DNA from: VXYL01 sp963422285
GTDB taxonomy: Bacteria; Pseudomonadota; Gammaproteobacteria; Pseudomonadales; Azotimanducaceae
Direction of reading: 5' to 3'
DNA length: 64,000 bases
Assembly: GCA_963422285.2 (NCBI GenBank)
Contig: CAXXJO010000001.1
Coordinates: 248,001 to 312,000, forward strand
The translations under genes and the position numbers were made by a program. Of this stretch, positions 1 through 8,446 are shown piece by piece (within the stretch, counting starts at the first letter, position 1; the number at the start of each line of letters is the position of its first letter). The notes under the pieces are model-generated. The model was not told the origin of the DNA. It did not search any database and saw only the letters and a program-made list of their open reading frames with translations.

Positions 1-666
1 TTCGCGTTCGTCCGCCCAGGTTCCCGGCGTCAGACGTCCGTCCGGCACCCGGTGGCCGAGAAACCGCGATGTGGAAAAGCCCACCGCCCCTTCGGCCACG
101 GATTCGCGCACCAGATCCACGATGCGCGCCAGTTCCTTCTCGTCCGCCTGCACGCCCTCGTCGCAGCTCTTGTCGCCCATGGCCTCGAAGCGCACCGCTG
201 AATGGCCCACCAAGCCAACCACGTTCAGCGCCGGACGCAAGGATTGCACGGTGTCCAGATATTCCCCGTAGCTGGTCCAGTTCCAGGGCAGGCCATCGAT
301 GATGGCCTTGGCGGAAATGTCCTCCACGGCCTCCATCAATTCGGCGAGATAGCGTCGATTCTCCGCGCCTACCGGTGCGAAGGTGACGCCGCAGTTGCCG
401 ATCAACGCCGTGGTGACGCCATGGTAGGAGCTCGGCCGCATCTCCGGATCCCAGCCGATTTGGGCGTCCAAGTGGGTATGCAGGTCCACGAAGCCGGGCG
501 TCACCAGCTTGCCAGTGGCGTCGATGACGCGGCCCGCTTGGGCGTCTGCAAGGTCGCCGATGCGGGAGATGCGTCCGCCATCGAGGGCTACGTCCGCCCG
601 GAAGCCGTCGGCCCCGGTGCCGTCGATCACGGTGCCGCCCGAAATGATCAAGTCGTGAGTTGTCAC
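1..666 (-). CDS. N-acyl-D-amino-acid deacylase / D-aminoacylase-type amidohydrolase (C-terminus outside window)
   Basis: Read on the minus strand from GTG at 666, this frame stays open for 222 codons to the window edge, so only the N-terminal part is present. It has the amidohydrolase layout: an early small beta domain (LIISGGTVIDGTG), then the metal-binding segment GFVDLHTHLDAQ, then GVTTALIGNCGVTFAPV, which is typical of D-aminoacylase and dihydroorotase-like deacylases. A purine-rich ribosome-binding site (AAGGGGGAA) sits just before the GTG and supports this start. Family members hydrolyse N-acyl groups from D-amino acids or related amides with bound zinc; the substrate cannot be told. 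A dead methyltransferase gene follows on the same strand. Confidence 0.85.
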   Translation of the reverse strand, partial: MTTHDLIISGGTVIDGTGADGFRADVALDGGRISRIGDLADAQAGRVIDATGKLVTPGFVDLHTHLDAQIGWDPEMRPSSYHGVTTALIGNCGVTFAPVGAENRRYLAELMEAVEDISAKAIIDGLPWNWTSYGEYLDTVQSLRPALNVVGLVGHSAVRFEAMGDKSCDEGVQADEKELARIVDLVRESVAEGAVGFSTSRFLGHRVPDGRLTPGTWADERE

Positions 667-792
667 AGGTTTGTTCCCCCTTCCGTCCGCTGTGCGCAGA
701 TGCCAAGTGCGAACGGCCGACAATACCGGCTATCGGCGATCCAATCAAGGGCTGTTCAGGCGACGGCTTTGCTGGGCAGGATCACGCCACCA

Positions 793-2369
793 TCAGGCAT
801 GGAGCTGGCAGGCTTGCCCTATGAGAGCGTCGGCAAGCAGCGTCGGCTGATGCCGCCCTTCAACATAGCCCAGGACCTGCCGCTCGGCGAGACGCCTCGT
901 CGTGTCATTCCACAATCCCGTCGATCTTGCTAGATGCCCCAGAGCGAGAAGATTGAGCAGCCGGCAGTGATCGGACGCTTGGCATCCCAGAACGTCAGCG
1001 AACACCAAAACGCGACCGCCTCAGCGGAGGAAACGAGCTGGTGTTAGGAGGCGACACTCCTTCTCGGATCCGCAAGGGAAGAAATAACAGGGGTCGTCCA
1101 GCAGCACCGGGCACCCGTCCATCGGCCCCCACTTGGACAAACTCCAGGCTCTTGTAGAGGCCGGCGACTGCTACCTTCCAAGGTGCGAACGAGTATGGGC
1201 CGACGCCGAATATGGAAAAGTACGGTCGCTTCCTGTAGATCGTACTCGCACGGCACCTGACGGCGTCGGCATGCGAAGTCAGATATCGCCAAGCAGCCGG
1301 CGCAGATATTTGCAGTCGATCCGGCGACTCGCTCATGGCCCGCTGGGAAACCAGCACATGCCGGCGTGGCCCGCGTCGCCGGGCCACGCCGAGCTCTTAA
1401 GCAGCGGGAAGGCCGCCTCGGGCTCCACCGACACTTCCTCGCCGAGGGCGTTGGCGTATTTTCCACCCCGCAACGACAGCTCGAACACCCGACTGCAATC
1501 GGGCTTGACACCTAAGCGCTACCGGAAAGCCCTGGCGAACATAAGTGCTTGCGTCGATCGAAGTTATCGATATCGGATACTAGTCGCTCGCCACTCATAC
1601 CGAGACTCGACGACGGTGCTAGCGAACTCAATGTATCGTAGACCTCGCATCTGCGCCGAGTCGGCTGTGGTCCCTCCGATTCAGCGCGGCAGGGAAAGGT
1701 CACATACAGCGAGCAGGCGTCTACCGAAACCCCGAAGTAGCACTTGGCGTCGATGCGATAGATCGCCGCGCCATCCATAGGGCGGCTGTCGGGCCAAGCA
1801 TGGACGAGAGGCTTGCGGGCTACACTGGTCTTGCAAAGGACAGTGACTGTTCCTTCCCGGTTTTACAGCCACCGGAAATTCTTTCGGATCATCCATTCGG
1901 AAATGTCGAAATTCGCTCGCCCTGTACGCGCATCGAATTCGCACAAACGATCGATGTTGGATTTCGCTGGCAGATTTCCGCCGCCGGCTGCGCCGATTAC
2001 CGAATTTGTTACCCAAGGCGGATTGCCGAGAATAAGCAGAGGCTCCGGCAGCGTCGATAGTTCCCTTTCCCAATCGAGTCGAAAGAAGCCACCAACGGAT
2101 ACTGTTGGCTACCGGTCTTGGGGTCTCGTCGAGGGCGCCTTGCGCACCTCGCCGACCTACTCGGGATTGCGTGCGTAGCCGCGGAAGGTCGCTGCTGGAA
2201 AAATATCGATGGCCGCTGCCAGGAACGAGCCCTGGCCGCAAGTGGGCTCAACGATGGACGCAGGCGACAGACCGCGGGCGAGCACGACGTCGCATACTGC
2301 CCGAGCCAGATGGTCAGGTGTCTGGGAGCCGCCAAACTCAACTGGCGTTCTTCGTTTTCTAGTCGTCAT
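793..2369 (-). pseudogene. Decayed N6-adenine DNA methyltransferase of a type II restriction-modification system
   Basis: Pieces of one methyltransferase lie in order but in different minus-strand frames. The start MTTRKRRTPVEFGGSQTPDH and SAM motif VEPTCGQGSF are near 2369-2230. The catalytic NPPW motif with the family segment WVTNSVIG is near 2030, and ANFDISEWMIRKNF is near 1890. Next come YFGVSVDACSLYVTF near 1740, SRVFELSLRGGKYANALGEE near 1450, FSIFGVGPYSFAPWKVA near 1200, and LLDDPCYFFPCGS near 1070. Stops and several frameshifts separate them, so no full-length enzyme can be made. The intact family methylates adenine to protect DNA from a partner endonuclease, whose remnant lies immediately upstream and overlaps the start. 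The lower boundary is approximate. Confidence 0.8.
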
Positions 2370-2879
2370 GCTATGCGAATGATTCCTTGAATTGAATCAG
2401 CCTGTTCAATGACCCGACCGTACTGCAATCTCCACTGAAGCGCATTCGAGATAGTGAAGTACCCAATGGTCGGGCGATTATTGAGCAGTTCGTCAGCAAG
2501 GTTGGATAGGACGATTCCATCACCCGGAAGCATCCTATCGTGCATGAAGGCAATGAGGTCTTCCTTGTTTCCTTCATTCTGGAGAATATCGATCAGTCTG
2601 CTGGTGAGCTTAAAGTCGGCTGTTGGACCAGCTTCCACGAAGATCACATGCCGGATATCGAGCCGCCCGTTGCACTCTCGCTGTTGTCGATCTTGTGGTA
2701 GACGAAGATCAGTAGGGAATATCCTAGACCGTACACTTTCTGTCGTGCGGATTGGAAGGACAAGAAGATTGCGGCTGTCTTATGCTTGTCACCTTCATAT
2801 CGACCCCAAGCCCCGGGCAGTCGATGCCTTTCGCGGACGACCCTTCCTTCGGCGGATCGTCTTCGTTCGTGGGCGAGAC
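2366..2879 (-). pseudogene. Decayed type II restriction endonuclease partner (5' end missing)
   Basis: An open 93-codon stretch (2366-2647) ends with NNRPTIGYFTISNALQWRLQ. Its stop overlaps the ATG of the adenine methyltransferase remnant, the usual coupling in restriction-modification pairs. Upstream, the protein signal continues in other frames: SARQKVYGLGYSLLIFVYHK around 2680-2750 and IDCPGLGVDMKVTSIRQPQS around 2760-2840. There are therefore at least two frameshifts, and the beginning is cut off at the P450 gene. The segment DVKVTS is what is left of a possible PD-(D/E)xK-type core. Assigning it as the endonuclease rests on this layout and on resemblance from memory; a homology search of the joined frames would settle it. 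Confidence 0.5.
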
Positions 2880-4142
2880 CTACTTCATCCGGTAGCGGAT
2901 CGGCAGGCTCTTAAGGCCGCCGACGAAGGCGGACCGCATGTAGCGAGGCTCGCCGTTCAACTCCACATGCGCCAGCCGGCGCAGCAGCTCCCGGTAGAAC
3001 GCCGCCATCTCCATGCGGGCCAAGTGCTGGCCTAGACAGACGTGAGCGCCGTAGCCGAAGGCGAGGTGCTTGACGCCCGGGCGGTCGATGCGGAAGGCGA
3101 ACGGCTCGTCGAATACGGCCTCGTCGCGGTTGGCGGACGGATACCACAACACGCAAGACTCGCCGGCGGCGATGGCAACCCCGCCTATGGTGGTGTCGGC
3201 GGTTGCGGTGCGCATGAACTGGCGCACGGGCGTCACCCAGCGGATGATCTCGTCCACCGCGGTGGCCATGTGGCGGTCCGGATCCATGCGCAGCTTGCGC
3301 ATCTCGTCGGGGTTTTCGATCAGCGCCAGCAGGCCGCCGGCGGTGGACGAACTGGTGGTGTCGTGGCCGGCAGTGGCGATGATCATGTAGTAGCCGTTGG
3401 TTTCGTGCTCCGGCAGGGGCTGGCCGTCGATGCGAGCGTTGGCGATGACGCTGGCCACGTCGTCCGTGGGCTTGGCGCGACGGCTGCGGCTGAGGTCGGC
3501 GAAGTACGCCTCGAAATCCGCCACCACGTCCATCAGCGAAGCCGGCTCGAAGGAGCGCTGCACATCCGGATCGCCGCTGCCGAACAGCTCCTGGGTGAGC
3601 TTCAGCATGCGCGGTTCGTCTTGTTCCGGCACGCCCAGGATGGACATGATGACGCGCAGCGGATACCAGATGGCGACATCCTTGACGAAGTCGCACTCGC
3701 CGCCCAGTTCGCCGAGGCGATCCACGTACTGCGCCGCCAGTTCGTCGATGCGATGCGCCAGTCGGCGCAGGTTGGCACCCAGGAACCAGCGTTGGGTGAG
3801 CGCCCGGTAGCGGCTATGGTCGGGATCGTCCATCTGCACCAGGGAGCGGACGAGGTGACGCCGGCCGGAGAGATGCTCGATCAGCCCCTGCACCATCTTC
3901 GGGCCGAGAACCGGGCGAGGATCGTTGATGAACAGCCGCTTGTCGCCCTCGATGGTCTGGATATCTGCATGGCGGGCGATGGACCAGAACGGATCGAAGC
4001 CGTCCGGGGCCATCCGGCGGACGGGCGCGTTGGCGCGCAGCCAAGCGAACTGTCCGTGCAGCCAATGCTCGTCGGCCCAATGCGGCAGATCGACCAAGGC
4101 GGCATCCAGCTCCGGTGAGGTGGTGGCAATGTCGAACGCCAT
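2880..4142 (-). CDS. Cytochrome P450 monooxygenase
   Basis: The 420-residue soluble bacterial P450 is complete. It has the oxygen-binding I-helix motif AGHDTT at 258-263, the ExxR pair E298/R301, and the heme loop FGYGAHVCLG with the thiolate ligand C369. It would hydroxylate a hydrophobic substrate using electrons from a ferredoxin and reductase, none of which are encoded nearby. An upstream in-frame ATG exists, but the start at 4142 has AGGA nine bases before it and matches the usual N-terminus length. The next genes on the same strand are an IS remnant and a ttcA remnant, so it is probably transcribed alone. CYP family and substrate cannot be assigned by reading. Confidence 0.95.
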   Translation of the reverse strand: MAFDIATTSPELDAALVDLPHWADEHWLHGQFAWLRANAPVRRMAPDGFDPFWSIARHADIQTIEGDKRLFINDPRPVLGPKMVQGLIEHLSGRRHLVRSLVQMDDPDHSRYRALTQRWFLGANLRRLAHRIDELAAQYVDRLGELGGECDFVKDVAIWYPLRVIMSILGVPEQDEPRMLKLTQELFGSGDPDVQRSFEPASLMDVVADFEAYFADLSRSRRAKPTDDVASVIANARIDGQPLPEHETNGYYMIIATAGHDTTSSSTAGGLLALIENPDEMRKLRMDPDRHMATAVDEIIRWVTPVRQFMRTATADTTIGGVAIAAGESCVLWYPSANRDEAVFDEPFAFRIDRPGVKHLAFGYGAHVCLGQHLARMEMAAFYRELLRRLAHVELNGEPRYMRSAFVGGLKSLPIRYRMK

Positions 4143-4239
4143 GCTTGTTCCTGCGGTTGCGGCCACCAACGCAGCAGTATCGCACGGCGACGGTATCGGC
4201 AGCAACGCGGCATCGGGTTGGGGTTGTCCAACCAATGTT

Positions 4240-4690
4240 GAAGCGTCCCTCTTGTCCAATTCTGATTTGTTTCCGGGCACGAGGTTTGGAGAGTCCTTCG
4301 CAGAGCTGGGCGAGCGCGGTCTCGATGCGCCGGGCGAAGCGCTCGACGATGGCGCGTTCCTTGGCGGCGCGCTCCTCGGAGAAGCAGTACAGTCGCACCT
4401 CCTGGCCGTCCTCGGTCAGCCCCTTGCGCAGAGGAGGCCGTGACTCGATGCGGTCTCGATGCGCAGTGCCGCCTCGGCGTCGAAGCGCCCGGGACGCTCC
4501 CGGCCGAACCCCGACGGCACCTCTGCTCACGCAGCCACCGTACGCGGCCCTCGGTGGCGACGCCACGATCCATCACCACCAGGGCGGCGCACGGGGCGTG
4601 GAGCGCATCGAGCCTCTCGTCCGGCGTGTGGCGCGCGCGCTTTGCGGCGAAGACCTGCGAGCGGCGCACGAAAAGGATGTGATCGACCTA
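4240..4690 (-). mobile_element. IS1634-type transposase remnant
   Basis: Minus-strand frames carry scattered transposase pieces: APCAALVVMDRGVATEGRVR with WLREQR (about 4590), then LTEDGQEVRLYCFSEERAAK with ERAIVERFARRIETAL (about 4400-4330), and GLSKPRARK. This order, with the DDE-type aspartate in VMDRG, is that of IS1634-family transposases. Frameshifts separate the pieces, and both the front and the C-terminal catalytic part are missing. No terminal inverted repeats were recognised. It lies between the P450 gene and a ttcA gene with an internal deletion, so the insertion may have caused that damage. Confidence 0.65.
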
Positions 4691-4824
4691 TGTATGGACT
4701 CTGAAAGTCGACGAGGATGTTGGAGCGACGCCGGGACTGCGCGCGGCTCGACGCCAGCCGTACCACACGGTGCGGTTAGAGGAGATCGAGTTCGTCGCGT
4801 CTCGCACTGGCATCGGATCGACAG

Positions 4825-5300
4825 TTCGCCATAGACCCGCGAAGTCGGCGGGTTCAGAATCGGCTAAATCGCTTGGTGCCATGTGTTGCGTCGCTTGGTC
4901 GAAGCGGCCGGGCTGAATCGCGTTCCACTCGGCGAGCATCGCCTTGATCGCTTGGCGAAAGCGTAGAGTACGCTGCGCCGCAGCCGGGAACGGATCGGGT
5001 AGCAGGTCATGCCTTCGAATGTCAGCGCCTTGACCGCCGCGCAGGTGTCTTCCTCAACGACATGGTATTCGATGCCCAAGCCCTCAAGGTAGGGCGGCAG
5101 CATGTGGTCGGGAAGTTCGGCTTCCAGTCGAGATCGACGGCCACGACCTCGAACGACGCCGGGGCGTTACGTTGGAGGGATGGCAGCTGGCGAAAATAGC
5201 GTGTAGGAGTCCTTGCCGCCGGAGACGCATGCCATGATGCAGTCGCCTCCTCGATCATGGCGCAGTCGGCGACCGCCCGGCGGTCAGCGGCAGGACGCCA
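4825..5300 (-). pseudogene. ttcA: tRNA 2-thiocytidine biosynthesis protein TtcA, internally deleted and frameshifted
   Basis: The minus strand shows the P-loop start of TtcA, MIEE followed in another frame by CIMACVSGGKDSYTLF (about 5260-5200). Next are FEVVAVDLDWK, MLPPYLEGLGIEYHVVEEDT (about 5100) and SRLRRSVLYAFA. The sequence then jumps directly to the C-terminal end MLAEWNAIQPGRF ... DFAGL (about 4939-4830). The roughly one hundred residues that normally lie between, including the second cysteine motif, are absent. Intact TtcA thiolates cytidine 32 of some tRNAs using an iron-sulfur cluster. This copy cannot be active. Confidence 0.75.
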
Positions 5301-5728
5301 ATGGCGAAATCGCCCAGGGAGAGATCAAGGGACGCCACGTACTCGTCTTCTAAGAATATGGAAGGCGTCTCGGGCCTTCCCGACCACTATTCGTCCTCAC
5401 GTAGGGAAAGCGGGAAGCGGAATGAAAGCGCTTTATTCCAGTATCCTGGCTTCCTGCCGCGCTTTGCCCTGCCTAGACTCGGCTGCTTGCCCACCTCCCA
5501 GGACGCTGGCCCACTGTCGCGCTTGCGGGCGAAACAGCATCCAGGGCGGCAAGCGCACTGACCGCGGAATCCTGGTACCAAGGCGGAGGAGGCACTGGTC
5601 CGATGCCGATACTGTCAAGGTATAGTCCCCCTAGGCGACCGCCGAGTTGCCATGTAGGCTCGCCACGTTCGGTTTCGGCCCGGCATGGCGGCGACTTCGA
5701 GACGAGGCCGCCGACTGCGCCTGCGCTG
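5301..5728. other. Intergenic stretch without a recognisable gene
   Basis: About 430 bases between the ttcA remnant and the 3' end of the enoyl-CoA hydratase gene. Short open frames on both strands show no familiar protein pattern. No RNA gene, terminator or repeat was recognised. Confidence 0.4.
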
Positions 5729-6664
5729 CTACCGGCTGTAGTCCGAGTCGCCGGGTTTGGCCTGCTGGTTCTCGGTGCCGGCGAGGGGCCTGCTCTTGGG
5801 AGCCGAGGCGTACTCCCCGCGGAAGTCGCCGAACGGTCCGTCGCGCCATTCGAGGGCGGCTTTGAGGCCGTATTCGCGCACTCGGCGGCCGAATTCGCCA
5901 GCGGCGGGACGATGCTTGGACATGGCTTCCACGTCGGTGCCGGACATCAGACCGGTGCGGATGCCCATGATCTCGTACTGCCGGTTGACGGCGCGCTTGT
6001 TGTAGTTGAGCTGATCGTTGTCGATGTGGCCCAAGCGGCGGGCGAACTTGATGGTGAACGCATCGAGATCCTCCTTCGGCTTGGCGTAGGTGGCCCAGCC
6101 GAAGTCGGCCATTTCCTGGCCGCTGAACCAGTCGCCGGTGTAGGCGAACGCGCGCGCTTTGCCGGGCGGCAGGAACCAGGGCGCCCACATCATGTCCATG
6201 GTGCCCATGGCGCGTACCGGCGGGTAGCCGATGCGGGCGTCTTCGGCCACCATGCGCATGTCGCACATGGAGGCGAGCTCGGTGGCGCCGGCCAGGCACC
6301 AGCCGTGGATCTGCGCGATCACCGGTTTCGCCAGCTCCCAGATCAGCCAATGGCCCATCAGCGCATGGCGCGACCAGTCGTAGTGCTGAGGGTGGGTGGA
6401 GCCGGTGTCCGGCATCTTCGAGCGGGAGCTCACGTAATCGCTCTGCTCGTCCGAATTGGGGGCAAGATCGTAGCCGGCGGAAAATGCCCGGCCAGCGGCC
6501 TTGAGGATGATGACGCCGACAGCCGGGTCCGCCTCCGCCTCCTTCATGGCGTCGTAGGCCTCGCCCCGCAGCGCGTGGCTCAGCGCATTGAGCTTCTCCG
6601 GGCGGTTGAGGGTGATGAACGCCAAGCGGTCGTCGGTGTCGTAGAGGATGTTGTTGTAGCTCAT
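5729..6664 (-). CDS. Enoyl-CoA hydratase/isomerase family protein
   Basis: The 311-residue crotonase-fold protein starts at an ATG with GGAG nine bases upstream. It opens with the usual beta-strands (RLAFITLNRPEKLNAL), has the oxyanion-hole segments FSAGYDLAPNSDEQ and IHGWCLAGATELASMCD, and ends in a long helical tail. The family hydrates or isomerises enoyl-CoA thioesters. The glutamate of classical hydratases lies in this second segment, but the position of the second catalytic acid is uncertain (MGTMDMMWAPW), so the exact reaction is open. It lies 52 bases downstream of an alpha/beta hydrolase on the same strand, and the two probably form an operon for degrading an acyl or terpenoid compound. 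Confidence 0.9.
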   Translation of the reverse strand: MSYNNILYDTDDRLAFITLNRPEKLNALSHALRGEAYDAMKEAEADPAVGVIILKAAGRAFSAGYDLAPNSDEQSDYVSSRSKMPDTGSTHPQHYDWSRHALMGHWLIWELAKPVIAQIHGWCLAGATELASMCDMRMVAEDARIGYPPVRAMGTMDMMWAPWFLPPGKARAFAYTGDWFSGQEMADFGWATYAKPKEDLDAFTIKFARRLGHIDNDQLNYNKRAVNRQYEIMGIRTGLMSGTDVEAMSKHRPAAGEFGRRVREYGLKAALEWRDGPFGDFRGEYASAPKSRPLAGTENQQAKPGDSDYSR

Positions 6665-6716
6665 GTCTGCTCCATGTCGGTTGCGGGCATGGAGATTCTA
6701 CCGCGAGCGCCGCTCG

Positions 6717-7667
6717 TCATGACGAGCGGAGGAATTCCAGCATCGCCTCGTTGGTGCCTTGCGGGTTCTCCTGCTGGGTCCAGTGGCCGATGCCGGGAAA
6801 GGTGACGACGCGCCGCAGGTTCGGCGCCACGGCGCGCATGCGTTCCTCGAAGGCGGAGTTATTGCGGGTGAGATCCCGGTCGCCGGTGATGAACAGCGCC
6901 GGCTGCTCGATCTTGGCACCGGCGAAGGGCGCCGACAATTCCCAACTGCGGTCCATATTGCGGTACCAGTTGAGGCCGCCGCGGAATCCCGCGCGCAGGA
7001 ACTCTCCGGCGAAGTAGTCCAGGTCCGCCTCGGTCAGCCAGTCGGGCAGCTCGTCGGGATCCGTCATCTGGTCCAGGAAGCCGGCGGTTTTTGGTAGACG
7101 CTGGAAACTCCCCCCCGCGCCCGCGCCAGATGCGGAGTAGAGCAGCATCCGCAGGCTGCGCTTGACGTCTTTTTGGAGTTCGTGTTCCGCAACGCCGGGC
7201 GTCTGAAAGTAGAGGATGTAGAAGAAGTTGTCGCCGAACGCCGCCTTCATGCCGGCGGTCGGCGCCACGGCAGAGCGATCGGCGGCGGGAACGCTCAAGC
7301 CGATGACGGCGCGAAAGATGTCCGGACGCCACAGCGCGGCGTTCCAGGCCACTGGCGCACCCCAATCGTGCCCGGCGATCACCGCGGTCTTCTCGCCTAG
7401 CGCCTGCACCAAGCCGACGATGTCGCCGACAAGGTGGAACTGGGTGTACGCGCCGATGTCGTGCGGCGCGTCGGTATGCCCGTAGCCGCGCTGATCGGGC
7501 GCGACAACATGGTAGCCAGCGGCGGCCAGGGCGGGCAGCTGGTGCCGCCAGGAGTACCAGGACTCCGGAAAGCCGTGGCAGAGCACCACCAGCGGCCCCT
7601 CTCCCGCCTCGGCGATGTGCATGGCGATGCCGTTGGTCTCGATGGTTCGATGCTGGATGTCGGTCAC
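6717..7667 (-). CDS. Alpha/beta hydrolase, epoxide-hydrolase type
   Basis: The 316-residue hydrolase starts at GTG 7667, preceded by a strong GAGGAGGAG site; an in-frame upstream extension is unlikely. The oxyanion-hole motif HGFPES is at 31-36, the nucleophile elbow GHDWGAP places the nucleophilic aspartate at about 101, and the catalytic histidine is in GIGHWTQQENP near the C-terminus. An aspartate nucleophile with HGFP is characteristic of epoxide hydrolases and haloalkane-dehalogenase relatives rather than serine esterases. Two tyrosines in the lid, expected in epoxide hydrolases, are plausible (ILYFQTPG and NWYRNMDR). It probably shares a transcript with the enoyl-CoA hydratase gene downstream. 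Confidence 0.88.
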   Translation of the reverse strand: MTDIQHRTIETNGIAMHIAEAGEGPLVVLCHGFPESWYSWRHQLPALAAAGYHVVAPDQRGYGHTDAPHDIGAYTQFHLVGDIVGLVQALGEKTAVIAGHDWGAPVAWNAALWRPDIFRAVIGLSVPAADRSAVAPTAGMKAAFGDNFFYILYFQTPGVAEHELQKDVKRSLRMLLYSASGAGAGGSFQRLPKTAGFLDQMTDPDELPDWLTEADLDYFAGEFLRAGFRGGLNWYRNMDRSWELSAPFAGAKIEQPALFITGDRDLTRNNSAFEERMRAVAPNLRRVVTFPGIGHWTQQENPQGTNEAMLEFLRSS

Positions 7668-7959
7668 GGTCTCCTCCTCGCAACATTCTCGTGGGCATCC
7701 TCGCATTGTAGCCGCAGATCGCGGACGGATGCCGCAGCTGCGACTCTCGATTGCGGCATTATCGCCAGGATTATCAAGCGCGCCGCCGTTCTCGCCGTGG
7801 ATGGTATCGCCGAGCGCTGGTTCTGCCCCCGGATCGCACCAAACCGAGTTGAACGAGTTCATTCAGCAAGGTACGAGCCCCGGCGGCCGGGACAGCGCTC
7901 TCGGTGGTGGCGAGACTACCGACGGCGTATTTCTTCCAGCGGCAATCGGCACCTGCGGT
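7668..7959. other. Intergenic stretch, no gene seen
   Basis: Between the start of the epoxide-hydrolase-like gene and a possible PIN-domain remnant. It should contain the hydrolase promoter on the minus strand, but no clear -35/-10 pair was found. Confidence 0.35.
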
Positions 7960-8243
7960 TCTGCGCTACCGTCCTCGTCCCAGCGTGATCTCGTCGGACC
8001 GAACAAGCGCGAGTCGCGGCCCCGGCCGATACGCATCAGCAGCCTCCTCGCCGCCATGCTCGCCAGCGGCGAACAGTTGGCCAAGTTCGCGGGGCACAGC
8101 GATACCCCGTTTCGCCGTGCGGCGGCCAAAACGCGGCGTTCGCTTGCAGTCAAGTCGTCCCGCGCCAGTTGCCGCAGCCAAACATGATCTGCGACATCCA
8201 CCATGAAGCGGTTGCGCAACATCACCGTCGTGTGAACTACCAC
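7960..8243 (-). pseudogene. Possible PIN-domain toxin (VapC-like) remnant
   Basis: A minus-strand frame begins MVVHTTVMLRNRFMVDVADH and continues VWLRQLARDDLTASERRVLA with AARRNGVSLCP. This resembles the start of PIN-domain ribonucleases, which read DTHVWL followed by a helix and then SP-type residues. The usual first acidic residue is partly preserved (D before HVWL). The remaining PIN motifs are lost: the frame runs into unrelated sequence, and a fragment ELGQLFAAGEHG sits in another frame. No antitoxin gene was recognised. The assignment is tentative. Confidence 0.3.
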
Positions 8244-8284
8244 AGATATTTGTGTGGTAACGTCGCCATCGAACGGCAGGGTGG

Positions 8285-8371
8285 TGGTGCCGAGGAGAGG
8301 ACTTGAACCTCCACGGGGTTGCCCCCACTAGCACCTGAAGCTAGCGTGTCTACCGATTTCACCACCTCGGC
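8285..8371 (-). tRNA. tRNA-Leu (anticodon CAG)
   Basis: On the minus strand the 7-bp acceptor stem GCCGAGG/CCTCGGC is perfect. The D arm contains GAAATCGGTAGAC, the anticodon stem CTAGC/GCTAG encloses the loop TTCAGGT giving anticodon CAG, and a long variable arm (GGGG CAA CCCC) marks a class II leucine tRNA. The T loop reads TTCAAGT. The 3' CCA is encoded. It reads CUG codons, which are frequent in this high-GC genome. The ribonuclease R gene lies divergently beside it. Confidence 0.95.
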
Positions 8372-8446
8372 ATGGGACGCGACCTTACTACAGCCATCAA
8401 CGGCGGGACAAGCGCCTCGGCGCAGGATCTTGCCCCGACTGGACGC

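Noticed and set aside
202..933. Long plus-strand open frame at the left edge
   Set aside because: It is antisense to a clear amidohydrolase on the minus strand; its translation shows no domain and reflects high GC content.
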